This document shows positions 28,761-38,243 of a stretch of 64,000 bases of DNA, one piece after another. A model generated the notes under the pieces. That model was not told the DNA's origin and made no database searches. It was given only the letters and a program-made list of their open reading frames with translations. Origin of the DNA: Gammaproteobacteria bacterium (GTDB lineage: Bacteria > Pseudomonadota > Gammaproteobacteria > Xanthomonadales > Wenzhouxiangellaceae); assembly GCA_021772975.1 (NCBI GenBank), contig JAJFKY010000014.1:172486-236485 (forward strand), written 5' to 3'. How positions within the stretch are numbered: position 1 is the first letter of the stretch; every line of letters begins with the position of its first letter. A program made the position numbers and the translations under genes.

Positions 28761-29210
28761 CTAACCGGCGTGGCGGGTCAACAGGCGATCCAGATTGTCG
28801 GCGAATAATTTGCGATCGGTCTGGCTCAACGGCGGCGGGCCACCACTGTCGATTCCGCTGGCGCGCATGGTATCCATAAAATCGCGGATGTTCAGGCGTG
28901 CGCGGATGTTCTCGGTGGAATACAGCTCACCGCGGGGGTTAAGTGCATAACCGCCTTTTTCGATCACCTCCGCGGCCAGTGGGATGTCACCGGTAATCAC
29001 CAGATCGCCGGCGTTCAGCCGCTGTGTGATGGCGTTGTCGGCCACGTCGAACCCGGCCGGGACCTGTAACATCCTGATGTGTGGCCAGGATGGGACACGG
29101 ATGGGCTGATTAGCCACTAACGTTAACGTCACCCCGGTTCGTGCGGCCGCACGAAACAGTATTTCTCTGATGACCGCCGGACAGGCATCCGCATCGACCC
29201 AGATATTCAT
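28761..29210 (-). CDS. yaiI: UPF0178 (YaiI/YqxD) family protein
   Basis: The protein is 149 aa from ATG 29210 ([11 protein letters not shown]), the family N terminus; the upstream extension in frame overlaps the VOC gene and is not coding. Motifs: [17 protein letters not shown], then [20 protein letters not shown] and RGELYS. The fold is PIN/NYN-like with clustered Asp residues (6, 8 and around 70-80), so a nuclease role has been suggested for the family, but none is proven. It follows the VOC gene by 52 bp. Confidence 0.88.
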   Translation of the reverse strand: MNIWVDADACPAVIREILFRAAARTGVTLTLVANQPIRVPSWPHIRMLQVPAGFDVADNAITQRLNAGDLVITGDIPLAAEVIEKGGYALNPRGELYSTENIRARLNIRDFMDTMRASGIDSGGPPPLSQTDRKLFADNLDRLLTRHAG

Positions 29211-29262
29211 TGCCGGCTGCTGGCGACGACAGCGGCTGCTGGTATTCTGTTCGCCATGCTGG

Positions 29263-29646
29263 TCAATCCACCACTGAAGTGCCTGGCGGGTAGTGCGAAA
29301 TTTCAAATCTTATGCCGTCAGGGTCGCGCATAAACAGCGCGCTAACGCCGCCCAGGTTCTGAATATCGGGCACTGGAAATCCGGCTGCCTGCATACTCTC
29401 CCGGATGGCTTCCACGTCGGCCACTGAACTCGCCGAGAAACCGATGTGATTCAGACCTGCACCATAACGCTCATAAGGCCGGGTGTCCCTGGCGGCCTGC
29501 TGGAACTGAATAAAGAAACCCTGCTGGTCCGTCCATACCTGCGGACGCAGCTGCTGCATACCGATTAACGGCAGCAGAGCATCATAATATGGCATGCTGA
29601 TGGCCAGCGAAGTGACTGTCAGAGTCATGTGATCGAGTTTATGCAT
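29263..29646 (-). CDS. VOC-family (glyoxalase/bleomycin-resistance fold) protein
   Basis: The protein is 127 aa. [21 protein letters not shown] carries the first metal-ligand position of VOC proteins (His6), GLNHIGFSA the second (His66 region), and [12 protein letters not shown] the C-terminal Glu. Two beta-alpha-beta-beta-beta modules fit the length. VOC proteins include lyases, dioxygenases and resistance proteins; no specific reaction can be assigned. It is upstream of the UPF0178 gene on the same strand and probably co-transcribed. Confidence 0.82.
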   Translation of the reverse strand: MHKLDHMTLTVTSLAISMPYYDALLPLIGMQQLRPQVWTDQQGFFIQFQQAARDTRPYERYGAGLNHIGFSASSVADVEAIRESMQAAGFPVPDIQNLGGVSALFMRDPDGIRFEISHYPPGTSVVD

Positions 29647-30068
29647 AGTTGTTCTGCTATGGTGTGCGGCTTATCGATTGATGACCAGAGTTAACAATGG
29701 GGCATTGCGGTTAAATTCAACCCTGTGAGTTCCGGCATGAGGACGGCTGGGACACGATAAGTAACAGTATGAGTGCTTAGCCACCGGGCTGTTGCAAGCA
29801 ATTTTCGCCGCCGGCCCGTGGTGGAAAAATCTGATCTGATTCAGTTGAACACTTAACCCGTCCTGGCTGTCGATCATGTTGTCCGCAGGTGGCAGGCAGT
29901 TAGGTCCGGCTGTTGTGATACAACTGTCTGCTGGTATTGATTGGAAGGGTTTCATCTTGATAGAAATAAACTATTAATAAACGTAGAAATTAATGTATAA
30001 ATCTATTGAAAAAAAAATCACAGACGGCATTATCCCTATCTGTTCTGCAACATAACGAGTTCACCTGA
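29647..30068. other. 422-bp divergent intergenic region
   Basis: The region lies between the divergent VOC gene and the ABC/HlyD/TolC operon. A minus-strand open frame of 94 codons (29671-29955) has no ribosome site, signal or recognisable motif, and I do not accept it as a gene. The AT-rich end (29955-30060) should hold the ABC operon promoter; TTGAAA at about 30006 is the only -35-like element I can see and its -10 is poor. Confidence 0.4.
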
Positions 30069-31766
30069 ATGCAAGCGATGACCAAACGCCAGCTGCTGGC
30101 TTATTTTAATCAGCTATTGTTACCCGACCGGGGTTTTTACAGCCTGGCGGTCGTGTATACGGTGGCGATCAGCCTGCTGACGCTGGCAGTGCCGATTTCG
30201 GTCCAGACCCTGATCAGCACGGTGGCCAATACCGCCTTGCTGCAGCCGGTGATCGTGCTGGGTGTATTGCTGCTGACACTGCTGCTGCTGTCCGGTTTGA
30301 TGACCGGGTTACGCACTTATGTGATGGAGTTGTTTCGGCGCCGCATATATGCCCGCCTGACCAGTGAGATCGTACTGCGCTCGATCAACTCGGAGCATAC
30401 CTACTTTGATGAGCATAACCGGCAGTCACTGTTCAATCGCTACTTCGATATCATGACCCTGCAAAAAACCATTCCGACCCTGCTGGTGGGTGGTTTTTCC
30501 TTGTTTCTGCAGGCCCTGGTCGGATTTACCGTGGTGTCGCTTTATCACCCGGTATTTCTGATGTTTACGCTGGGTTTTCTGATTGTGCTGTACCTGATCT
30601 GGCGGATCTGGGGGCCGCGGGCGATTGATACCGGCATTGAACTGTCGCATGCCAAATACCAGACGGCGGAATGGCTGGAAACCCTGGCGGAGAACAACGG
30701 TTTTTTCCGCTCCCGGCGGCATGTGAATTACGCACTCAAAAAAACTGAACAGAACACCACCAATTATATCGACGCACACAAGCGTCATTTCCGGAAGGCT
30801 TTTGCCCAGACGATTGCTTTGCTGGTGCTGTATGCGGTCGCCAGTTCGGTGTTGCTGGGCCTGGGTGGCTGGCTGGTCATTATCGGTGAGCTGACGCTGG
30901 GACAGCTGGTTGCGGCAGAACTGATCATGACGGCGATTTTTTTTGGTGTTTCACAGGCCGGCGCCTATCTGGATACCTTCTATGACCTGTGCGCAGGGAT
31001 TGAAGAATTGAGTATGTTCTTGCGCATACCACTGGAAAATGTCAGTGGCACTCAGCCGATAACCACTCAGCGGCATACCATCGTGTTCAGGAATGTGGCC
31101 AAACAATTGCGCCAGGGCCAGGTAAAGCTTGATCTGGAGTTGCCGCATGGCGCGAAAATCCTGGCCCGGGCGGAACGGCTGGGCTTGCAGAAGTTCTTTA
31201 CCAATTGTCTGAAACGACATGTATTGCCGGACAGTGGCCAGATTCTACTGGGTGAACAGGACTTGCTGGAAATTGATGCAATGGAGTTGCGTGAGGCAGT
31301 TACTATATTGGATCGGCCCAGCATCATCGATTGCCGGGTGTCTGACTATCTGCAGCTGGCCAATCCGGCGGTCAGCCGTCGTGAACAGCGTGAGATGCTG
31401 ACACTGATGGGGGTTGATCAGGTTATTGATGAGCTTGACGAGGGTTGGAATACCATGTTGAACAGTTCCGGTTCTCCTTTATCACGAACTGAAACCATGC
31501 GTTTACGCCTGGCGGCGGCGCTGCTGTCAAAACCACGATTGCTGGTCATGACGCAGATTTTTGATGTGCTCGACAACGACACGGTGGAGCGTCTGATGCA
31601 TTACCTGCACAACCAGACTGAACTCACCCTGGTGGCATTTACCCGGCATACGCAGGTGGACGGCTGGACGCATAATCTGGAGCTGGGGTTTGCTCAGCAG
31701 GTGCTGGAAGCAATACCCATACCCGCTCAGCAACGCAAGCCCGGCGAGGAGTCTGAGCATGCTTAA
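30069..31766 (+). CDS. ABC half-transporter with catalytically degenerate nucleotide-binding domain
   Basis: The protein is 565 aa: six-helix exporter membrane domain (about 20-320) plus C-terminal NBD (about 335-545). There is no N-terminal C39 peptidase domain. The NBD keeps the fold and register (30 residues from GAK to PDSG, as in active exporters), but every catalytic motif is gone. The Walker A region reads ARAERLGLQKFF (366-377), with Gln at the lysine position. The Q-loop is LDRP (Asp415), the signature LSGGQ is LSRTET (471-476), Walker B Asp-Glu is Thr495-Gln496, and the H-loop His is Thr525. The frame is intact and overlaps the HlyD gene by 8 bp, so it is not a decaying pseudogene. 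It probably cannot hydrolyse ATP alone; a heterodimer with an active subunit or a scaffold role is inferred. Confidence 0.88.
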   Translation: MQAMTKRQLLAYFNQLLLPDRGFYSLAVVYTVAISLLTLAVPISVQTLISTVANTALLQPVIVLGVLLLTLLLLSGLMTGLRTYVMELFRRRIYARLTSEIVLRSINSEHTYFDEHNRQSLFNRYFDIMTLQKTIPTLLVGGFSLFLQALVGFTVVSLYHPVFLMFTLGFLIVLYLIWRIWGPRAIDTGIELSHAKYQTAEWLETLAENNGFFRSRRHVNYALKKTEQNTTNYIDAHKRHFRKAFAQTIALLVLYAVASSVLLGLGGWLVIIGELTLGQLVAAELIMTAIFFGVSQAGAYLDTFYDLCAGIEELSMFLRIPLENVSGTQPITTQRHTIVFRNVAKQLRQGQVKLDLELPHGAKILARAERLGLQKFFTNCLKRHVLPDSGQILLGEQDLLEIDAMELREAVTILDRPSIIDCRVSDYLQLANPAVSRREQREMLTLMGVDQVIDELDEGWNTMLNSSGSPLSRTETMRLRLAAALLSKPRLLVMTQIFDVLDNDTVERLMHYLHNQTELTLVAFTRHTQVDGWTHNLELGFAQQVLEAIPIPAQQRKPGEESEHA

Positions 31767-32829
31767 TCCTTTACACACCAGCCACAGTAAAGACTTTCCG
31801 ACCCTGCATGCGATTCGCATCCCCGGCACGTTACGCATTATCGCCGGCCTGGTCATGCTGACTATTGTGGTGGCAGTCGCGATTCTGTACTTCACACCCT
31901 GGATGCAGACCACGGTGGGTAACGGGATCGTGACATCGCTGGATCCCCGCGACCGTGAGCAGGAGATTCATGCGCTGGTGTCCGGGCGTATCCAGTCTTG
32001 GTATGTGCGGGACGGCAGCCAGATCAAAGCAGGCGAACCGATAGTGCGGATTGTCGATAACGATCCGCTGCTGCTGGAACGGCTGGAATCAGAACGTGCC
32101 GCGCAGGCCCGCAAGCTGGAGTCCGCCCGCATCGGCACGGCCACCGCCCGGCTGGACTTCGAGCGCCGTAAAGCACTGTTTGCCGATGGACTGGTGGCGC
32201 GCCGGGAGTTTGAAGATGCCCGCATCCGGCTGGAAGCATTAAAAGCGCAGCAAGCTCAGGCCGCCGCGGATTTGAACCGCGCCGAGGTCAATCTATCCCG
32301 GCAGTCGATTCAGGAAGTGGTCGCGCCGCGTGACGGCACTATTTTGCGTCTGGCTGCCGGCGATACCGCAACCTCAATCAAAGAAGGCCAGACTCTGGCT
32401 ACCTTTATTCCGAGTAATGTCACCCGGGCGGTGGAATTATCGGTGGATGGCCGTGATATTCCGCTGGTGCAGCCGGGCCGTAAAGTCAGACTGCAGTTCG
32501 AGGGCTGGCCGGCGGTCCAGTTCAGTGGCTGGCCATCAATCGCCATCGGCACCTTCGCCGGTGAGGTAGCGGTGGTAGACCAATCGGCCTTGCCCAATGG
32601 CCGCTTTCGGGTGGTGGTGACCGAAGATCCGAGTGAACCCTGGCCGGGTGATCATTTTGTACGCTTCGGCGCCAAGGCGCGCGGCTGGATTTTACTGGAT
32701 ACCGTGCGGCTGGGCTACGAAGCCTGGCGGCGATTGAATAATTTCCCGCCTAACTTTACCGATCAACTTAATGGTGATGCCGGTAGCAGCGGTTATGGGA
32801 ATGGGAATGGCGGTAATCAGGATGCGTAA
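31759..32829 (+). CDS. HlyD-family periplasmic adaptor
   Basis: The protein is 356 aa from ATG 31759, which has GAGGAG 8 nt upstream and overlaps the ABC gene. One membrane helix (about 32-52, IIAGLVMLTIVVAVAILYF) is followed by a split lipoyl domain (HALVSGRIQSWYVRDGSQIK near 75-95 and VVAPRDGTILRLAAGDTATS near 190-210) around a coiled-coil hairpin rich in Glu/Arg/Ala (about 110-180), then a beta-barrel. It would bridge the inner-membrane ABC protein and the TolC-like channel encoded next. Its coiled coil is short for a type 1 secretion adaptor. Confidence 0.9.
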   Translation: MLNPLHTSHSKDFPTLHAIRIPGTLRIIAGLVMLTIVVAVAILYFTPWMQTTVGNGIVTSLDPRDREQEIHALVSGRIQSWYVRDGSQIKAGEPIVRIVDNDPLLLERLESERAAQARKLESARIGTATARLDFERRKALFADGLVARREFEDARIRLEALKAQQAQAAADLNRAEVNLSRQSIQEVVAPRDGTILRLAAGDTATSIKEGQTLATFIPSNVTRAVELSVDGRDIPLVQPGRKVRLQFEGWPAVQFSGWPSIAIGTFAGEVAVVDQSALPNGRFRVVVTEDPSEPWPGDHFVRFGAKARGWILLDTVRLGYEAWRRLNNFPPNFTDQLNGDAGSSGYGNGNGGNQDA

Positions 32830-34231
32830 CAGTCGCTGTTTACTGCTGGCTATGCTGGTGCTGGGCGAAAGCTGGGCCAGCGACACCTTTGCTGACCCTT
32901 TGACACTGGATGAGGTGCTGTCCAGCTCGCGTCAGCATGCACCGCTGATTCTGGAGGCCGATGCCGCTCAGCGCATTGCTCAGGCTAATGCCAGGGCGGC
33001 TTATGGCGCCTTTGATACCGTGCTGGAACAGGACAATTATGGCCGTTTATCCGGATTCTGGGACGGCAAAATAACCGATACCCGTTTATCCAAGCGGTTT
33101 CAGTCATTCAATACCAGAGTTTATACCGGTTATCGCATTTCGGATGGAGAGTTTCCGATTTATGAAGATGTGCTGTTCACCAACAGTCTGGGTGAAATAA
33201 AAGTCGGGGTCGCCTTATCGCTGTTGCGCGACCGCGATTTTGATCAGGACCGGTTCCGCTTGCTGGATACCCGTCTGGCGCGTAACCGGGCTGACCTTGA
33301 TCTGCAGTTGACCCAGGTGCAGGTTCAGTTTCAGGCCATGAGTATTTATCAGGAGTGGCTTGCCCAAGGCCTGGCCCTGCGTGCCTACGATGAATTGCTG
33401 GCCCTGGCCATCACCCGTCAGCAGGCTTTTGAAAAGCGCGTTGAACGCGGCGATCTGGCGCGGATTTTTTTAAATGAGAATCAGCAGAATATTCTGAAGC
33501 GCGAGGTGCTGGTGAATGAGACGCAGCGGGCTTTTATCAATGCCGCCCAGCGGTTGTCATTTTATTATCGTGATTTCGCCGGCCGGCCGGTGGTACCGGA
33601 CCTGAACCAGTTACCGCAGGATTTTGCGGAAAAAAAAGTGCTGGTACTGCACGACCTTAACGGTGACGTACTGGAGGCGGTCAGTGATCGCCCGGAATTA
33701 CGCCTGGTCGAGAATGAAATGGATCTGGCGCAGGCTGAATTGCGGCTGGGGCGCAACCTGCTCAAGCCCAGTCTGGACGTTTCGCTGGAAACCGCCAGGG
33801 ATTTTGGCTCCGGCAGCATCACCCGCGAGGGCACCGATGTCATTCTGGCGATGAATTTCAGTATCCCGCTGGAGCGTACTCAGGCACGCGGCCGCATCAG
33901 CGCCGCGCAGGCCAGGCTTGATCAGCTGCAATATAAACAACAGCGTATCAATGAGCAGTTGGTTATCGAAGTCCAGAATCTGGCCAATGATATTGAAGCA
34001 GCCCGCCGGTTTGTTGCCATCACCGATCAGGAGGTGGTGCAGGCGGAGATCATGCAGCAGGCTGAGCGGCGACGATTCGAAAATGGCGCCAGTGATTTCT
34101 TTCTGCTGAATCTGCGTGAGGAAAATACCGCCGATGCCAAAATCCGCAATATCCAGGCGCAGGCGGAGTACTTTGTCGCGCTGGCAGCCTATTACGCCGC
34201 CACCGTGCAGTTGGATCAGCTGGGTCTGTAA
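32822..34231 (+). CDS. TolC-family outer-membrane channel protein
   Basis: The protein is 469 aa from ATG 32822, which puts a signal peptide (MRNSRCLLLAMLVLGESWAS) at the N terminus and overlaps the HlyD stop by 8 bp. Earlier in-frame ATGs exist (32771 onward) but lie inside HlyD without signal character. The outer-membrane efflux repeat is seen twice: LTLDEVLSSSRQHAPLILEA near residues 25-45 with long helices, and again near 285-305 (AVSDRPELRLVENEMDLAQAEL). It trimerises as an outer-membrane/periplasmic duct. It completes a three-gene overlapping operon with the ABC and HlyD genes. Confidence 0.9.
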   Translation: MRNSRCLLLAMLVLGESWASDTFADPLTLDEVLSSSRQHAPLILEADAAQRIAQANARAAYGAFDTVLEQDNYGRLSGFWDGKITDTRLSKRFQSFNTRVYTGYRISDGEFPIYEDVLFTNSLGEIKVGVALSLLRDRDFDQDRFRLLDTRLARNRADLDLQLTQVQVQFQAMSIYQEWLAQGLALRAYDELLALAITRQQAFEKRVERGDLARIFLNENQQNILKREVLVNETQRAFINAAQRLSFYYRDFAGRPVVPDLNQLPQDFAEKKVLVLHDLNGDVLEAVSDRPELRLVENEMDLAQAELRLGRNLLKPSLDVSLETARDFGSGSITREGTDVILAMNFSIPLERTQARGRISAAQARLDQLQYKQQRINEQLVIEVQNLANDIEAARRFVAITDQEVVQAEIMQQAERRRFENGASDFFLLNLREENTADAKIRNIQAQAEYFVALAAYYAATVQLDQLGL

Positions 34232-34311
34232 CAGCTGACGGCTACCATCTTCCGAGACGCGACTGGTGGTGGTTTGATCAGCGCGCTAGCGGCATGTCAT
34301 ATTAGCCGGAT

Positions 34312-35661
34312 ATGTCTACAGTCACGTCACGGGTAATGCCACCACCAACCATCATGTCATGCCGTTATTGGCTTGTTACGCTTATCTGCCTGCTGTTGAT
34401 CAGTGGTGGCGATATCCGCGCCGCGCAATGGCTGGTTTTATCAGACCTGCAGCTGATCGATGGGACGGGCAAAGCCGCCTATCCGGTGGCTGCGCTGGTT
34501 ATTCAGGACGGTATCATTCATGCCATTAACCCGCCTGAACCGTTGGATGTGGCCCCCACCGACAGCGTAACCCGGATTGATCTGAACGGGGCCTGGGTGA
34601 TGCCCGGCCTGATCGATACCCATGTACATGTGGCGCGATTCCCGGAAACACTTAAACAGGCCGAACGGATACTTAAGCAGGCCGTGCGCGGGGGCGTTAC
34701 CGGGGTGCGTGATATGGGGGGCGATGCGCGTACACTGGCGGAGCTGACACGAGCTTTGTTTAATCAGGAATGGGCCGGTCCCGCGCTTGCCTATGCAGGA
34801 ATTTATGGCGGTCCTTCGCTGTTCGACGATCAACGGATTGCTGGTCTGGCGCCAGGTTTTGCGCCTGGTGGCGCGGCCTGGACCAGAGCAATTACAGCTC
34901 AAACCGATCTGAAACTGGCGGTAGCAGAAACCAAAGGCGCCGGCGCCACCGGTATCAAGCTATACGGTAATCTTGATGCTGAACTGGCGACACGCGTTAT
35001 CCATCAGGCACACCAGCAAAACCTTAAGACCTGGGCGCACGCCACAGTGTTTCCGGCCGGGCCGGGGCAACTGGTTGATGCGGGCGTGAACGTGCTATCG
35101 CATGCAGCCTATCTGGTGTGGGAAGCGGCTGAGGTTATACCTGCGGATTATCAGACCCGCACGGATGCGCCCTGGGATCAAATCCCGCCGGATCATCCCA
35201 GATTGATCGCATTGTTTGCAAAAATGGCACGACAAGGCGTGTATCTGGATGCCACACTATACGTCTATCAGACACTGCATCAAGTGGTGCCACCCGGACA
35301 GGCCGAGTGGGCTCAGGCAGCCGCTGCCTGGGGCGCGCGGGTTACCGCCGTGGCGCACCGCATGGGCGTTAAAATAACTGCTGGTACGGATTGGTTTGAG
35401 CCTGATGGTGATGAACTGCCGCATACTCACGAAGAATTAGCGCTGCTGGTTGAACAGGCTGGTCTGTCACCATTGCAGGCGATTGTTGCCGCAACACGCA
35501 ACGGTGCTGGAGCGTTGGGCCTGGCAGAGGTCAAAGGCACGCTGATGACAGGGCATCCCGCCGATCTGCTGATCCTGACAGACAACCCGCTAGAGGATAT
35601 CCGTAATACCCGCAAAATCCGTACCGTGGTAAGGCATGGCCGGCTGATCGAGCCGCTTTGA
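34312..35661 (+). CDS. Exported metal-dependent amidohydrolase
   Basis: The protein is 449 aa with a membrane/signal segment at about 19-37 (YWLVTLICLLLISGGDIRAA); ATG 34354 is an alternative start. Amidohydrolase superfamily motifs: MPGLIDTHVHVA (HxH near 104-106), carboxylated-lysine candidate in GIKLYG, WAHATVF, LSHAAY and TAGTDWFEPD (Asp ligand). The C-terminal beta-sandwich ends PADLLILTDNPLEDIRNTRK, typical of imidazolonepropionase/prolidase-like members. Periplasmic peptide or cyclic amide hydrolysis is likely. A second, distinct family member is at 46028-47305. Confidence 0.86.
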   Translation: MSTVTSRVMPPPTIMSCRYWLVTLICLLLISGGDIRAAQWLVLSDLQLIDGTGKAAYPVAALVIQDGIIHAINPPEPLDVAPTDSVTRIDLNGAWVMPGLIDTHVHVARFPETLKQAERILKQAVRGGVTGVRDMGGDARTLAELTRALFNQEWAGPALAYAGIYGGPSLFDDQRIAGLAPGFAPGGAAWTRAITAQTDLKLAVAETKGAGATGIKLYGNLDAELATRVIHQAHQQNLKTWAHATVFPAGPGQLVDAGVNVLSHAAYLVWEAAEVIPADYQTRTDAPWDQIPPDHPRLIALFAKMARQGVYLDATLYVYQTLHQVVPPGQAEWAQAAAAWGARVTAVAHRMGVKITAGTDWFEPDGDELPHTHEELALLVEQAGLSPLQAIVAATRNGAGALGLAEVKGTLMTGHPADLLILTDNPLEDIRNTRKIRTVVRHGRLIEPL

Positions 35662-35683
35662 TCCGGTAGTATCAGGCCCGGGC

Positions 35684-36907
35684 TTACTCGCGTAAATTTG
35701 ACCCGGGACCAGCTCTAAAGGGCGTATGCTGGCCGATTTGCTGCTGCTGCTGTTGATCAACAGCAGCTTCAGTATGCGCCAGTTGTGCCAGTTTCTGCGC
35801 CAGCCCACTGTCATTGACCCAATGGGCGGTATACGTCCGGCTGGGTAAAAATCCGCGATTGAGTTTGTGTCCGCCACCGGCACCCGGCTCAAACACCTGC
35901 AATGTATTGGCGATGCAATATTCAATCCCCTGATAAAAGCAGGTTTCAAAGTGCAGGCAGTCAATATCGTACAAGCTGCCCCAGTAGCGGCCGTAAAGAT
36001 GGCTGTCTGAGCTTAGAAAAATCGCGCAGGCGACATCGCTATCATGCTGACTGGCGATACAGAACTGGACCCGTCCGGCCAATCGCTGACCGATGTCCCG
36101 CCAGAAGGCCTGGCCGAGTGCGGGATAATTGCCGTACTCGGTAAAAGTTTTCTGATAACAGGCGTGGGCGAATTGAATGTCCTGGTCCTTGGCGGTATCA
36201 CCAGCCACCCAGCGGTGAGTGATGTTCTGTGCGGCCACTTTGCGGCGTTCGCGCAGGATCTCTTTGCGGCGTTTACGGGTCAGCGCGGCAGTGAAATCGG
36301 CGAACGATTGATAAGCATGATTGTGCCAGTGCAGCTGGGTGCCAGGGCGCAGAATAAACCCTGCCCGCTGCAACAGTTCGGCTTCTTCGGGCTGGCAGTA
36401 GTTGACCTGCAAACAGGCCAGATTCCGCCGTTTGCTGATTTGTATCAACGCATCGATCAGTGCCTGTCTGAATGGCAGGGAACGGTCCGCGGCCTGCAGC
36501 CGGCTGCCGCTGACCGGCGAATAGGGCACTTCAATCACCCATTTCGGATACCAGTCAATAGCGTGCATTTCAGCTATTCTGGCCCAGTTCCAGTCGTACA
36601 CGAAATCGCCAAAGCTATGGCTGGTCAGATAACCTGCGCAGGCGGCGACCAACTCGTCGCCCTGATAGACGCCCAGATGGTGCGGCTGCCAGCCCAGTTG
36701 GTTATCAACCGCGCCGTATTGCTCCAGGGCCCGCAGAAAAGCATAACTGATAAATGGGTTATCACTGCCATGCAGTGTTGACCAGCGCTGGGCTGAGCAC
36801 AGCTGGTCCAGGGTATTGGCGGTGCGGGCGGTTAATGCGGTGCGAGTATCGATGGGGGTTAATGAGTTTAGGGCTGGTGAGATTGTACCGTGCTTGGGGT
36901 TTTGATA
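35684..36907 (-). CDS. COG3146 (DUF482) GNAT-like protein with uncertain or broken start
   Basis: The open frame runs from the stop at 35684 up to a TAA at 36910, with no ATG or GTG before the conserved domain. Family features are clear: SDNPFISYAFLRALEQYG, DELVAACAGYLTSHSFGDFV, YDWNWA, RKRRKEI and LHFETCFYQGIEYCI. This places the domain start near 36830, so the TTG at 36652, which yields 322 aa, would delete its conserved beginning. An ATG at 36930 (MTDNSTANIKTP) lies in another frame and would join after a one-base shift near the CCCC at 36896-36899. The family is annotated as predicted peptidoglycan biosynthesis/recognition proteins with a GNAT fold; function is not established. The C terminus has a Gln run (QQQQQQ). 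Confidence 0.75.
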   Translation of the reverse strand, partial: YQNPKHGTISPALNSLTPIDTRTALTARTANTLDQLCSAQRWSTLHGSDNPFISYAFLRALEQYGAVDNQLGWQPHHLGVYQGDELVAACAGYLTSHSFGDFVYDWNWARIAEMHAIDWYPKWVIEVPYSPVSGSRLQAADRSLPFRQALIDALIQISKRRNLACLQVNYCQPEEAELLQRAGFILRPGTQLHWHNHAYQSFADFTAALTRKRRKEILRERRKVAAQNITHRWVAGDTAKDQDIQFAHACYQKTFTEYGNYPALGQAFWRDIGQRLAGRVQFCIASQHDSDVACAIFLSSDSHLYGRYWGSLYDIDCLHFETCFYQGIEYCIANTLQVFEPGAGGGHKLNRGFLPSRTYTAHWVNDSGLAQKLAQLAHTEAAVDQQQQQQIGQHTPFRAGPGSNLRE

Positions 36908-37013
36908 TTAGCGGTGCTGTTGTCTGTCATTAAACTATTACAAGTCCTCGCCCTTTGGGAGAGGATTTAGGCGATGGTTGGTAGCGATTTTTAATAAATG
37001 TTAAAGGCTGAAT

Positions 37014-37086
37014 TGTAGGAGCCCGCTTGCGGGCGACCCATCGTTGTTTGACGGAGTTTAGGGTCGCCCGCAAGCGGGCTCCTACA
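37014..37086. repeat. Perfect 26-bp inverted repeat, REP-like pair
   Basis: TGTAGGAGCCCGCTTGCGGG + CGACCC at 37014-37039 and its exact reverse complement at 37061-37086 flank a 21-nt spacer. Each arm holds the mini-palindrome GCCCGC-TT-GCGGGC. The pair begins 8 nt after the trxB stop and could also act as its transcript end. It is the same family as 24192-24290. Confidence 0.85.
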
Positions 37087-37093
37087 TTTAGTG

Positions 37094-38140
<1,047 letters not shown>

Positions 38141-38243
38141 TTACAAAGGGCAGGGCGATAATGGCTGAACATAAAACTATAATTTTCGTAAATTAATAGT
38201 AAAATCCTACAGATAGACAACATTTTTGAAGTAAAATCCGGCT

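Noticed and set aside
29671..29955. 94-codon minus-strand open frame in the intergenic region before the ABC operon
   Set aside because: No ribosome site, no signal or domain, and Pro/Ser-rich low-complexity translation; it occupies what should be a divergent promoter region.
36044..36781. 245-codon plus-strand open frame
   Set aside because: It lies wholly antisense to the COG3146 gene, whose protein has recognisable family motifs; this frame shows none.
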